From positions 5,790,001-5,854,000 of the forward strand of contig NZ_JAPEPO010000001.1 of assembly GCF_026340095.1 (NCBI RefSeq): a stretch of DNA of 64,000 nt, given 5' to 3'. This document shows positions 40,634 through 47,609 of this stretch, piece after piece. The DNA is from Streptomyces sp. NBC_01446 (lineage in GTDB: Bacteria > Actinomycetota > Actinomycetes > Streptomycetales > Streptomycetaceae). The number at the start of each line of letters is the position of its first letter. Position 1 is the first letter of the stretch. The notes under the pieces were generated by a model, which did no database searches, was not told the origin of the DNA, and was given only the letters and a program-made list of their open reading frames with translations. The position numbers were made by a program, and so were the translations under genes.

Positions 40634-41637
40634 GTCGCCAGCACCTTGGCCTCCGTCGCCGGGTCGAGGCCGAGCACCGGGCGGTCCGGGCGCTGGGGTG
40701 CCGTCCCGCCTATGGACTCCAGCCAGGCCCAGGTGTCGGCGACGGTCTCCTCGACGGGTCGGCACCGCAGCCCCGCCGCGATCGCCTTCGCCACGTCACC
40801 GCTGTGCAGCGCGGCATGCATGTCGCTGCCCGGAGGCACCCACACCGGCAGCTGCATCCACGGCTCGATCCCGGCCGCGGTGATCACCTCGGGGTCGGTC
40901 CAGCGCAGGTCGGCGTCACCCCCGGTGACCCGGGCGCAGGCGTCGAGCAGCCCTCCCATGGTGGTGTGCCCGGAGGGGCTGATCAGGGTGTACGGGCCGC
41001 TCAGTCCGGCCTGCGCCGCGTCGAGGACCCAGGTGGCGAGGTCGCGCACGTCGATGTACTGGAGCGGCAGTTCGCGGGGGCCGGGGGCGAGCACGGGGCC
41101 GCCCCGCGCCATCCGGGCCAGCCACCACGGGAGCCGGCCGATGTTCTCGTAGGGGCCGAGGATCAGACCGCACCGCACCAGCAGGGAGCGGTCCGCGCCG
41201 AACGCGTCGACCGCTGCGAGCTCACCGCCCCGCTTGTCCCGCGCGTAGTCCGTCTGCTCCGCGTCGGGCGAGGCACCGGTGACGACCGGGGCGTCCTCGG
41301 TGTAGCCGGGCGGGGGCGCCCACTCGTACACGGACGAGCTGGACACGTATACGTAGCGGCCCGCACGCCCCGCGAGCAGCCGGGCGGAGTCGCGGACCGC
41401 ACGGGGCGCGGCGGCCCAGGTGTCGACGACGACGTCCCACTCGCCGTCGCTGCGCGCGAGCGCGGCGAGCCCGCCGTCCGTGTCTGCCAGGGTGCGGTCC
41501 CCGTGCAGGGACCGCACCCCTTCAGGCGCCGCGTGCCGCCCGCGATGGAACACCGTCACGTCCCAGGACCGGGCGACCGCGGCCTCCACCACGGCGCGCC
41601 CCACGAATTCCGAACCGCCGAGTACCAGAAGTCTCAT
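40630..41637 (-). CDS. NAD-dependent epimerase/dehydratase-family protein
   Basis: This encodes 335 residues from ATG 41637. The Rossmann start is MRLLVLGGSEFVGRAVVEAA (GGxxFxG). YVYVSSSSVYEWAPPPGYTEDAP and a later DYARDKRGGE provide the Ser-Tyr-Lys-type residues (Tyr-x3-Lys as YARDK). This is an atypical short-chain dehydrogenase close to isoflavone-reductase or mRNA-binding CSP41-like members. The substrate, probably a nucleotide sugar or small carbonyl compound, is unknown. The last codons and stop fall in a GC-rich repeat. Confidence 0.9.
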   Translation of the reverse strand: MRLLVLGGSEFVGRAVVEAAVARSWDVTVFHRGRHAAPEGVRSLHGDRTLADTDGGLAALARSDGEWDVVVDTWAAAPRAVRDSARLLAGRAGRYVYVSSSSVYEWAPPPGYTEDAPVVTGASPDAEQTDYARDKRGGELAAVDAFGADRSLLVRCGLILGPYENIGRLPWWLARMARGGPVLAPGPRELPLQYIDVRDLATWVLDAAQAGLSGPYTLISPSGHTTMGGLLDACARVTGGDADLRWTDPEVITAAGIEPWMQLPVWVPPGSDMHAALHSGDVAKAIAAGLRCRPVEETVADTWAWLESIGGTAPQRPDRPVLGLDPATEAKVLAT

Positions 41638-41701
41638 GCCGGTGACTCTGCCCGCTCGCGGTGCGTCAGGGGATCGGTTTCTGCTCGTGGGAGAACGAAT
41701 C

Positions 41702-41750
41702 GGCCGGGGGAGGCCGGGGGAGGCCGGGGGAGGCCGGGGGAGGCCGGAGG
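41702..41750. repeat. 10-bp tandem repeat (aggccggggg)
   Basis: About four and a half direct copies of the ten-base unit aggccggggg lie between the epimerase start and the end of the glnRII-like gene. They are identical apart from the last copy, and their number is likely to vary between strains. Confidence 0.92.
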
Positions 41751-41783
41751 GCGGCACCCCGCCCGTCGGTCACCGTCCGTCGG

Positions 41784-42392
41784 TCACCGCGTCGCCGGCG
41801 GGGCGTACTTGTACCCCACCCGCCGCACCGTCTGGATCACCTGACGGTGCTCGGCCCCGAGCTTGCGCCGCAGCCGCGCGACATGGACGTCGACCGTCCG
41901 TCCGTCGCCCACGTGCCCGTAGCCCCACACCGTGGTCACGAGCTGGTCGCGGGTGTGCACCCGGTGCGGGTGCGCGACGAGGTGCGCGAGCAGCTCGAAC
42001 TCCAGGTACGTCAGGTCGAGTTGGCGCCCGTCGACCCACGCGGTGCGCTGCACGCCGTCGATGCCGACGAGGGCGTCGGTGCCGGTTCCGGCGTCGGTGC
42101 CGGTGTTCTGCGACGCGGCTTCGGGCCGGGGACCGGGCGCGTCGGGCACCGGGAGCAGAGGCTGCTGGTCCGCGGGTACGAGCACCAGGTAGCCGATCAT
42201 CGGCGGCCGGCCGGGGAGCGTGGGCAGGGTGTGCGGGGGAGCGGGCAGCCAGGTCGCGCCCGGCGGCAGGAAGTCCGCGACGTCGACCACCTCGTCCCGG
42301 TCGACGGCGCGCAGCCGGTGGCGGCCGGAGACAGCGGGGGAGGGGGCGGCGGTCATGGAGGAAGCGGTGGAGAAGGAAGGGGTGTTCGCCAT
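41784..42392 (-). CDS. glnRII: OmpR-type DNA-binding regulator, GlnRII-like
   Basis: This encodes 202 residues from ATG 42392. The N-terminal half lacks a receiver domain with phosphorylatable Asp and is instead a conserved segment (RLRAVDRDEVVDVADFLPPGATWLPAP, then GYLVLVPADQQPLLPVP). The C-terminal winged helix is VDGRQLDLTYLEFELLAHLVAHPHRVHTRDQLVTTVWGYG, with GRTVDVHVARLRRKLG and VRRVGYKY, an OmpR/PhoB-type DNA-binding domain. Streptomyces GlnRII, encoded close to glnII, has this form and is known to bind the glnA, glnII and amtB promoters. The match rests on remembered sequence and location, so the symbol is probable rather than proven. Confidence 0.85.
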   Translation of the reverse strand: MANTPSFSTASSMTAAPSPAVSGRHRLRAVDRDEVVDVADFLPPGATWLPAPPHTLPTLPGRPPMIGYLVLVPADQQPLLPVPDAPGPRPEAASQNTGTDAGTGTDALVGIDGVQRTAWVDGRQLDLTYLEFELLAHLVAHPHRVHTRDQLVTTVWGYGHVGDGRTVDVHVARLRRKLGAEHRQVIQTVRRVGYKYAPPATR

Positions 42393-42499
42393 GAGTGGTC
42401 AACTCTTTCGCGCGAGGAGTCATCGAGATCGTCGAGAACTGCGAGGTCGCAGAAGGACCTACGTCGTGCGCGCGGGCCGAACGCCGGGGTGAGTCGGCT

Positions 42500-42619
42500 T
42501 TAGAGGGCCTGCGCGTTCTCCGCGCGGCAACACACCCGGTCGAAGTCGTGGTGCTGACGGGAAGGCCAGAAGGGCTCGAGGTCGTGGCGACCCGTCGCGG
42601 TGTTCTGGAAGCTGGCCAT
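42500..42619 (-). CDS. 39-residue conserved-looking small ORF upstream of glnRII
   Basis: An ATG at 42619 opens a 39-codon frame ending in TAA at 42500. The peptide begins MASFQNTATGRHDLEPFW and ends with two adjacent cysteines followed by RAENAQAL. It has balanced, protein-like composition with Trp, Phe and His, unlike random GC-rich frames. It lies between the glnII terminator and glnRII on the same strand. I believe similar small ORFs occur at this place in other Streptomyces, but cannot verify it here. Its function is unknown; it may be a small protein or a leader affecting glnRII. Confidence 0.6.
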   Translation of the reverse strand: MASFQNTATGRHDLEPFWPSRQHHDFDRVCCRAENAQAL

Positions 42620-42726
42620 GCCCCCATTGAAGCAGACGGGTTCGCGGGGCAGGACCCCCCTCTCACCGGTCGGACGGCACCTTGGCGTGAACTTGACGTT
42701 CCGCGCGGCTCTCCGGACGGGCAGCG

Positions 42727-42761
42727 CGAAGGGCGCCCACCGGACCGGTGGGCGCCCTTCG
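42727..42761 (-). terminator. glnII terminator
   Basis: A perfect inverted repeat has 17-bp arms around a single central base, starting 19 bases past the glnII stop. The stem is extremely GC-rich and lacks a T-run, as is usual for Streptomyces terminators. Confidence 0.92.
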
Positions 42762-42779
42762 GGAAACAGGAGCCGGGGA

Positions 42780-43811
42780 TCAGACCTGGCCGGCCTTCTC
42801 CAGAGCGCTGCAGCAGGTGTCGACGATCAGGCGCGTCACGACGTACGGGTCGACGTTCGCGTTCGGACGACGGTCCTCGATGTAGCCCTTGCCGTCCTTC
42901 TCGACCTGCCACGGGATGCGGACCGAGGCGCCGCGGTCGGAGACGCCGTAGCTGTACTCGTTCCACGGGGCGGTCTCGTGCAGACCCGTCAGACGGTCGT
43001 CGATGCCCGCGCCGTAGTTCTTGACGTGGTCCATCGGCTTCGAGCCCTCGCCGAGCGACTCGCACGCGGTGATGATCGCGTCGTAGCCCTCGCGCATCGC
43101 CTTCGTGGAGAAGTTGGTGTGCGCGCCCGCGCCGTTCCAGTCGCCCTTGACCGGCTTCGGGTCGAGGGTCGCGGAGATGTTGAAGTCCTCGGCGGTGCGG
43201 TACAGCAGCCAGCGGGCCACCCACAGCTGGTCGGAGACCTCGAGCGGGGCGAGCGGGCCGACCTGGAACTCCCACTGGCCGGGCATGACCTCGGCGTTGA
43301 TGCCGGAGATCCCGAGACCCGCCTTGAGGCAGTTGTCCAGGTGCGCCTCGACGACGTCGCGGCCGAAGATCTCGTCCGCGCCGACGCCGCAGTAGTAGCC
43401 GCCCTGCGCGGCCGGGAAGCCGCCCACGGGGAAGCCGAGCGGGCGCTCGCCCTCGAAGAACGTGTACTCCTGCTCGATGCCGAAGATCGACTCCTGCGCG
43501 GCGAACTGCTCCGCGACCTCGGCGAGCGCGGCACGCGTGTTGGACTCGTGCGGCGTCATGTCGATGTTCAGGACCTCGCACAGGACGAGGATGTCGTCGC
43601 CGCCGCGGATCGGGTCCGGGTAGGAGGCGACGGGGCGCAGTACGCGGTCGGAGGCGTGACCCTTGGCCTGGCTGGTGCTCGAACCGTCGAAGCCCCAGAT
43701 CGGCAGCTCTTCGAGCGCCGGCGCGGAACCCGCGATTACCTTCGTCTTCGAGCGGAGCTTGGCCGTCGGCTGGGTGCCGTCGATCCAGATGTACTCAGCC
43801 TTGAACGTCAC
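42780..43811 (-). CDS. glnII: Glutamine synthetase II (eukaryotic-type, GSII)
   Basis: This encodes 343 residues from GTG 43811, the length typical of GSII (GSI is near 470). The characteristic segments are FKAEYIWIDGTQPTAKLRSKTK at the start, WGFDGSSTSQAKGHASDRVLRPV, FGIEQEYTFFEG (metal-binding Glu), GISGINAEVMPGQWEFQVGP, the ATP-site KPVKGDWNGAGAHTNFSTK, and SVRIPWQVEKDGKGYIEDRRPNANVDPYVV. GSII condenses ammonia with glutamate and lacks the adenylylated tyrosine of GSI, so GlnE does not control it. Its promoter region carries an 11-bp-periodic GlnR-type box. Confidence 0.97.
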   Translation of the reverse strand: MTFKAEYIWIDGTQPTAKLRSKTKVIAGSAPALEELPIWGFDGSSTSQAKGHASDRVLRPVASYPDPIRGGDDILVLCEVLNIDMTPHESNTRAALAEVAEQFAAQESIFGIEQEYTFFEGERPLGFPVGGFPAAQGGYYCGVGADEIFGRDVVEAHLDNCLKAGLGISGINAEVMPGQWEFQVGPLAPLEVSDQLWVARWLLYRTAEDFNISATLDPKPVKGDWNGAGAHTNFSTKAMREGYDAIITACESLGEGSKPMDHVKNYGAGIDDRLTGLHETAPWNEYSYGVSDRGASVRIPWQVEKDGKGYIEDRRPNANVDPYVVTRLIVDTCCSALEKAGQV

Positions 43812-43900
43812 GGGGCCACATCCTTCGGGTGGGTCTGTACGGCGCAGTCATGTGCGGGTGCGGCGCCTCGGTGTGCTGCTCCGCAGACTGTCAACAGGCG

Positions 43901-43938
43901 ATTTCCCGTCCGTTGCCCGTATGTGAACCCCGTGTTAC
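43901..43938 (-). promoter_or_regulatory. GlnR-type binding array upstream of glnII
   Basis: Read on the glnII strand, the sites GTAAC, TTCAC, GCAAC and GAAAT follow each other with six bases between each pair. This fits the known a-n6-b-n6 pattern (gTnAC then GaAAC) of actinobacterial GlnR boxes. A TTGACA (43894-43889) follows closely. Confidence 0.75.
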
Positions 43939-43976
43939 CCGGGCCCCTTTGTGGCCGGAGTCACGTTTCGAAGGGC

Positions 43977-44023
43977 GGCCCCGGCCCGCGCACGTCATGG
44001 GGGCACGCGCGCGGGCCGGGGCC
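43977..44023 (-). terminator. Terminator of the DPBB-type secreted protein gene
   Basis: The 15-base arms (43977-43991 and 44009-44023) have a 17-base loop. It lies 15 bases beyond the stop of the gene at 44038-44766 and before the glnII promoter region. Confidence 0.75.
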
Positions 44024-44037
44024 GCAGGCCTGTGGGG

Positions 44038-44766
44038 TCAGCCCACCTTCTCTATACGTGCGTTGCGGATGAGGAATTTGCCCGGTTCGCGGACCTGCTC
44101 GAACGCCGAGTTGTTCAGCAGGACGCAGCTCCCGGAGACGGAGGTGACCTCGACGGACGTGGACTTGCCGTTGTCCAGGTTGGTGACCTTGAGCTTCGTG
44201 CCGGCCGGGAACTGCCCGCTGGACGCGGCGGGCGCGCCGCCCTCACCGGACAGCGTCACGGTCGAACCGGCACAGACCTGCTCACCGGCGGCGTCCCCTC
44301 CGGCGCCACCGGCGGCGTCAGTGGGGTCGGGCTCGGCGGTGACCGTGTCCGGCGGTGCGGCCGTCACGGTCTCCGTGCCGCCGGCCGCGTCATCAGCACC
44401 GTCCCCGGCCTGCGCTCCGGCCCCCGCCGCGTCATCAGCACCGGATCCGGCCTGCGCTCCGGCCCCGGCTCCGTCCCCGGCCTCGCAGCCGGACGCCGCC
44501 TCCTTGCGCCGGATCTCGGCGATGACCGCTTCACGGTTGGCGATGCGGGCCTCGGACTGCGCGTCCGGGGCGGCCCGCTGCCCGTCGATGAACTTCTGGT
44601 TGTTGGCGATCGCGGTCTCCAGTCCCTGGCAGACCTGGGCGTTCTGCGCGACCGGCGCCGCATTGCCCGTACTGGCGAGCGCGAACGCCGCGCCTCCGGC
44701 GACGAGGGCCGCGCTCACCGCGAGCGCGGCCTTCTTCCGGGGGCCCATCCTTCTCCTGCGGGACAT
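44038..44766 (-). CDS. Secreted double-psi-beta-barrel (RlpA-like) protein
   Basis: This encodes 242 residues from ATG 44766, with AGGAGG five bases upstream. A signal segment (KKAALAVSAALVAGGAAFALA) is followed by a Cys-containing helical region. Then comes a low-complexity Ala/Gly/Asp part with an internal duplication (GAGAQAGSGADDAAG twice) and a C-terminal domain starting near GTKLKVTNLDNGKSTSVEVTSV and ending SAFEQVREPGKFLIRNARIEKVG. This resembles the double-psi beta-barrel of RlpA/expansin-like proteins, which handle cell-wall polymers, but the two Asp residues of true lytic enzymes are not evident. Its role in the cell wall is inferred. Confidence 0.85.
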   Translation of the reverse strand: MSRRRRMGPRKKAALAVSAALVAGGAAFALASTGNAAPVAQNAQVCQGLETAIANNQKFIDGQRAAPDAQSEARIANREAVIAEIRRKEAASGCEAGDGAGAGAQAGSGADDAAGAGAQAGDGADDAAGGTETVTAAPPDTVTAEPDPTDAAGGAGGDAAGEQVCAGSTVTLSGEGGAPAASSGQFPAGTKLKVTNLDNGKSTSVEVTSVSGSCVLLNNSAFEQVREPGKFLIRNARIEKVG

Positions 44767-44910
44767 GTCCGCCTCCTGTCGTCGTTACGAACGTCGGTGC
44801 GCGCACCGTTACGTACGGGAAACTGGAGGGCGGAACTCAACTGACCCCAGGGGAGCTCAAGTAACGTACGTCACACGAGAGTTGGGTGCATGAGGCGAGC
44901 CCGTCGCGGC

Positions 44911-45273
44911 TCAGTGGCGTCCGAGCGCGTCCCGGACCGCGTCCTCGCTGCGCGCCACCACGGCCGTACCGTCCTCCGCCGTGATGATCGGCCGCTGGAT
45001 GAGCTTCGGGTGCGCGGAGAGCGCCGCGATCCACCGGTCGCGCGAACCCGCGTCCCGCGCCCAGTCCTTCAGGCCGAGCTCCTTCGCGTCGGCCTCCTGC
45101 GTCCGCGTGATGTCCCACGGCTCGAGCCCGAGCCGCTCCAGAACGGCGCGGATGTCGTCCTCGGACGGCACGTCCTCCAGGTAGCGCCGCACCGTGTATT
45201 CGGCGCCTTCCGCGTCGAGCAGGGAGAGCGCGCTGCGGCACTTCGAACAGGCGGGGTTGATCCAGATTTCCAT
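44911..45273 (-). CDS. ArsC/Spx-family reductase-like protein
   Basis: This encodes 120 residues from ATG 45273. The thioredoxin-like fold opens with MEIWINPACSKCRSALSLLD, carrying a CX2C motif, and ends with HPKLIQRPIITAEDGTAVVARSEDAV, containing the conserved RPI. These are the hallmarks of the glutaredoxin-coupled arsenate reductase / YffB / Spx family. An arsenate role is not supported by any ars neighbour; many members act in general thiol stress. It diverges from the small gene at 45413. Confidence 0.93.
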   Translation of the reverse strand: MEIWINPACSKCRSALSLLDAEGAEYTVRRYLEDVPSEDDIRAVLERLGLEPWDITRTQEADAKELGLKDWARDAGSRDRWIAALSAHPKLIQRPIITAEDGTAVVARSEDAVRDALGRH

Positions 45274-45412
45274 GGGGCCAAAGGTACGGGAAAGGCCTTG
45301 TGGCCAGCGGCTATTGTCAGTGCCCGGCAGTAGAATAGAAGCAGTGTTCGAGGGAGCGTCCGGGGCCGCGGAGGGCCTCGGAAGGTCTCCCTCCCGCGAC
45401 AGGAGGATGTCT

Positions 45413-45685
45413 GTGCCCGCTGCCGCACCGATGCTGATCGACCTGCCCGGCAAGCCACTCGAAAAGAAGGCCCTGCCCGCGGGACGGCCGCGTGACTGGT
45501 ACATCACGCACAACCGCCGCCTCAAGGCCATGCGCCTCGCGATCGCCCTGCTCGACGCGGGCGTCTACCTTCCGAACCAGGCCCACAACCGGACGATACG
45601 GAGCACGGCGGAGCGCGTCGGCATCCATCCGCCGTCGGACATCACCTGCCACATGGTGCGCGCGTTGATGCGCTACAGCCGCTGA
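45413..45685 (+). CDS. Conserved 90-residue protein of unknown function
   Basis: The start is GTG 45413, chosen because AGGAGG at 45401-45406 is six bases away; the ATG at 45407 is too close to it. The protein has PMLIDLPGKPLEKKALPAG, then a basic helical core with WYITHNRRLKAMRLAIALLDAGVYLPN and STAERVGIHPPSDITCHMVRALMRYSR. It has no signal or membrane segment, is strongly basic and could bind nucleic acid. I do not recognise a named family. The composition and a strong ribosome site argue that it is real. It may have its own promoter (TTGTCA at 45314-45319, then an AT-rich tagaatagaag). Confidence 0.8.
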   Translation: MPAAAPMLIDLPGKPLEKKALPAGRPRDWYITHNRRLKAMRLAIALLDAGVYLPNQAHNRTIRSTAERVGIHPPSDITCHMVRALMRYSR

Positions 45686-45692
45686 CGGCCAG

Positions 45693-45736
45693 GTGCGCCG
45701 CCCGCCCGTGTGTCTTTCGACGGGCGGGCGGCGCAC
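45693..45736. terminator. Bidirectional terminator
   Basis: Perfect 17-bp arms (45693-45709 and 45720-45736) with a ten-base loop, gtgtctttcg, lie between the convergent small gene and the wHTH gene. Confidence 0.93.
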
Positions 45737-45744
45737 GGCAGTTC

Positions 45745-46941
45745 TCACTTCTTCGCCGGCGCCGGTCCCGCCAGCTCCTTCTCCAGAGGCGTACGGAAGC
45801 GGGGAGTGACCCGCGCCTCGCCCACCCACTCCTGGAGCCGCGCGGCCTCCGCCCCGACGGCGGCCGCGGCCTCCCGGCCCACATCCGCGAGCAGCCGCCA
45901 CCGGATGACGCCGTCCTTGCCCTGAGCCCATCCGCCGGCGATCCGCCCGTCCCACCACACGGTGGGCCCGATGTTGCCCGCCCCGTCGAAGAGCGGCGCC
46001 CGCAGCTCCGGCGGCAGATACCAGTCGCGCTGCTGCCAGCCCATCGCGCTCGGGTCGAGCCCCGGGAGCAGGGCCGCCCACGGCTCGGCGTCGGTGGTGA
46101 CCGGCTCGACGGCGTCGGGGAGCACGAACCCGGCCCCCTCGTCCAGCTCCACCTCGACCGCCCCGGCGGCGGCGAGCGCCCTGCGTACGTCGCTGACCTT
46201 CCACCCCGTCCACCACTTGAGGTCGGCTTCCGTGGCCGGACCGCACGAGCCGAGCCAGTGCCGAAGGAGTTCCGACTGGGCCTCGGCCGCGGGGAGTTCG
46301 GGATGCGCGGGCGTGAGCGCCCACCTGAACTGGCTGGACGTCCACGACCCGCGGGGCCGCCCGCGCACGACGCGCCCTTCCATGCCGAGCACGCGCAGCA
46401 GCCGCGTCGAGATCGACTGCCACGCCTCGTACTTCTTGCCCGGCGCGTACAGCAGCTGCGTACGCAACCGGGGTTCGTCCTGGGCGAGTTCGGCCGCGGT
46501 GGCCTCGCCGCGCGCCCCGATCGCCGCCAGGGTGCCCGCCTCGACGTCCGCGAGCCATGCCGCGTCGTGCTCGCTGCCCGCCTCCAGATGCTTGACGAAG
46601 GAGGCGCGCTCCCGCGCGGCGACCGCCACACCCGTCGACGCGTGCACCACGGCCGTGAGCGCGGCGGGGAACACGAACACCGTGTGCCGCATGCCGTGCA
46701 TGCGCACCAGGGAGCGCTCCGTATACAGGGCGCGCTCGACATCGGCGACCGTCTTCGACGGGTCCCTGAGGCGCGCCCCCACCGCCAGGTACACGGTGGC
46801 GGGGTCCGTGCCGTGCAGCGCCACGAGCGACCCGGCGACCTCCTCGGCGGACCCCGCCCGCGCGGCCGGCGCGAGCCGCTGCCCGGCCGCGAGCCTGGCC
46901 CGCCGCTCCGGCGCCCCGATGTGCCGCCGCCCACCACTCAC
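45745..46941 (-). CDS. Winged-helix DNA-binding protein, AlkZ/HTH_42 family
   Basis: This encodes 398 residues from GTG 46941, with GGAGG five bases upstream; the much longer open frame upstream is not coding. The family shows SLVALHGTDPATVYLAVGAR, LYTERSLVRMHGMRHTVFV, LRHWLGSCGPATEADLKWWTGWKVSDVRRAL and GNIGPTVWWDGRIAGGWAQGKDG. This is the AlkZ-like (DUF1006) family, which includes the Streptomyces DNA glycosylase AlkZ that unhooks azinomycin-type crosslinks. The QxQ/QxD catalytic motif of true AlkZ is not clearly seen (here ALHGTDP), so a repair role is uncertain. Confidence 0.9.
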   Translation of the reverse strand: MSGGRRHIGAPERRARLAAGQRLAPAARAGSAEEVAGSLVALHGTDPATVYLAVGARLRDPSKTVADVERALYTERSLVRMHGMRHTVFVFPAALTAVVHASTGVAVAARERASFVKHLEAGSEHDAAWLADVEAGTLAAIGARGEATAAELAQDEPRLRTQLLYAPGKKYEAWQSISTRLLRVLGMEGRVVRGRPRGSWTSSQFRWALTPAHPELPAAEAQSELLRHWLGSCGPATEADLKWWTGWKVSDVRRALAAAGAVEVELDEGAGFVLPDAVEPVTTDAEPWAALLPGLDPSAMGWQQRDWYLPPELRAPLFDGAGNIGPTVWWDGRIAGGWAQGKDGVIRWRLLADVGREAAAAVGAEAARLQEWVGEARVTPRFRTPLEKELAGPAPAKK

Positions 46942-47089
46942 GAGGTCCTCCCAGGACTGTTCGCCGACCGTGCCCCCATCCTGCCCGGGCCCGGGCGCAT
47001 TCACCTGTTTGCCGTACCCGGCATGACGCCCGGGCCCCGGCCGCCTTGACTGAGATGACGGGTGAGCGGAACTGGCAGCGGGAGGCATG

Positions 47090-47572
47090 ATGTCGGGACG
47101 TGGCATACGGGGAGCGGCAGCCGGACTGCTCGTGGCGGCGGTGCTGCTCGTAGTGGCCGGGTGCTCGGACAACGACTCCAGCCCCTCCGGCGCGGTGTCC
47201 AAAGCCGCGTCCGCCGCGTCGTCCGCGGCGTCCCGGGGCGGTGACGTCGTCGCGTCGGCCACGGCGAAGGCCCAGGAAGAGCTGGACCGTATCAAGGGCG
47301 GCGTGAACGCCAAGGGCGACATCGCGCTGGGCGACGTGACGAAGGACGGCGACCGGCTGACGGTCCCCGTCACCGCCACCAACAGCTCCGGGTCCCAGGC
47401 CTCGTACGCGGTACAGGTCAACTTCCGCGACAGCAGCGGCAATCTTCTCGACACGGTCGTGGTCACGGTCGACGACGTGGACAAGGGCAAGTCCAAGAAG
47501 GCGACGGCCCGCAGCAACCGCAACCTCACCGGCGACGTGAAAGCGGACGTCGGCCGAGCGCTGCGGCACTAG
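47090..47572 (+). CDS. FxLYD-like lipoprotein
   Basis: This encodes 160 residues from ATG 47090 (ATG 47087 is three bases earlier; the ribosome site GGGAGG favours the second). A lipoprotein signal ends at LLVVAGC. A Ser/Ala-rich spacer leads to a beta domain with RLTVPVTATNSSGSQASYAVQVNFRDSSGNLLDTVVVTVDDVDKGKSK, the pattern of FxLYD-type extracellular domains. It probably sits on the outer face of the membrane. It is 37 bases from the DUF2252 gene and may be co-transcribed with it. Confidence 0.88.
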   Translation: MSGRGIRGAAAGLLVAAVLLVVAGCSDNDSSPSGAVSKAASAASSAASRGGDVVASATAKAQEELDRIKGGVNAKGDIALGDVTKDGDRLTVPVTATNSSGSQASYAVQVNFRDSSGNLLDTVVVTVDDVDKGKSKKATARSNRNLTGDVKADVGRALRH

Positions 47573-47609
47573 CCGTGACCGGCTCCGCAGGCCACGCGGA
47601 CGGTGCGGC

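Noticed and set aside
40530..41750. CRISPR-like repeats
   Set aside because: Units are 8-14 or 10 bp, directly adjacent and without spacers; no cas genes in the window.
42619..42640. The 42500-42619 ORF as a cysteine-attenuator leader of the known Streptomyces type
   Set aside because: It has two adjacent cysteines, but no sulfur gene follows and no terminator/antiterminator pair is seen after it.
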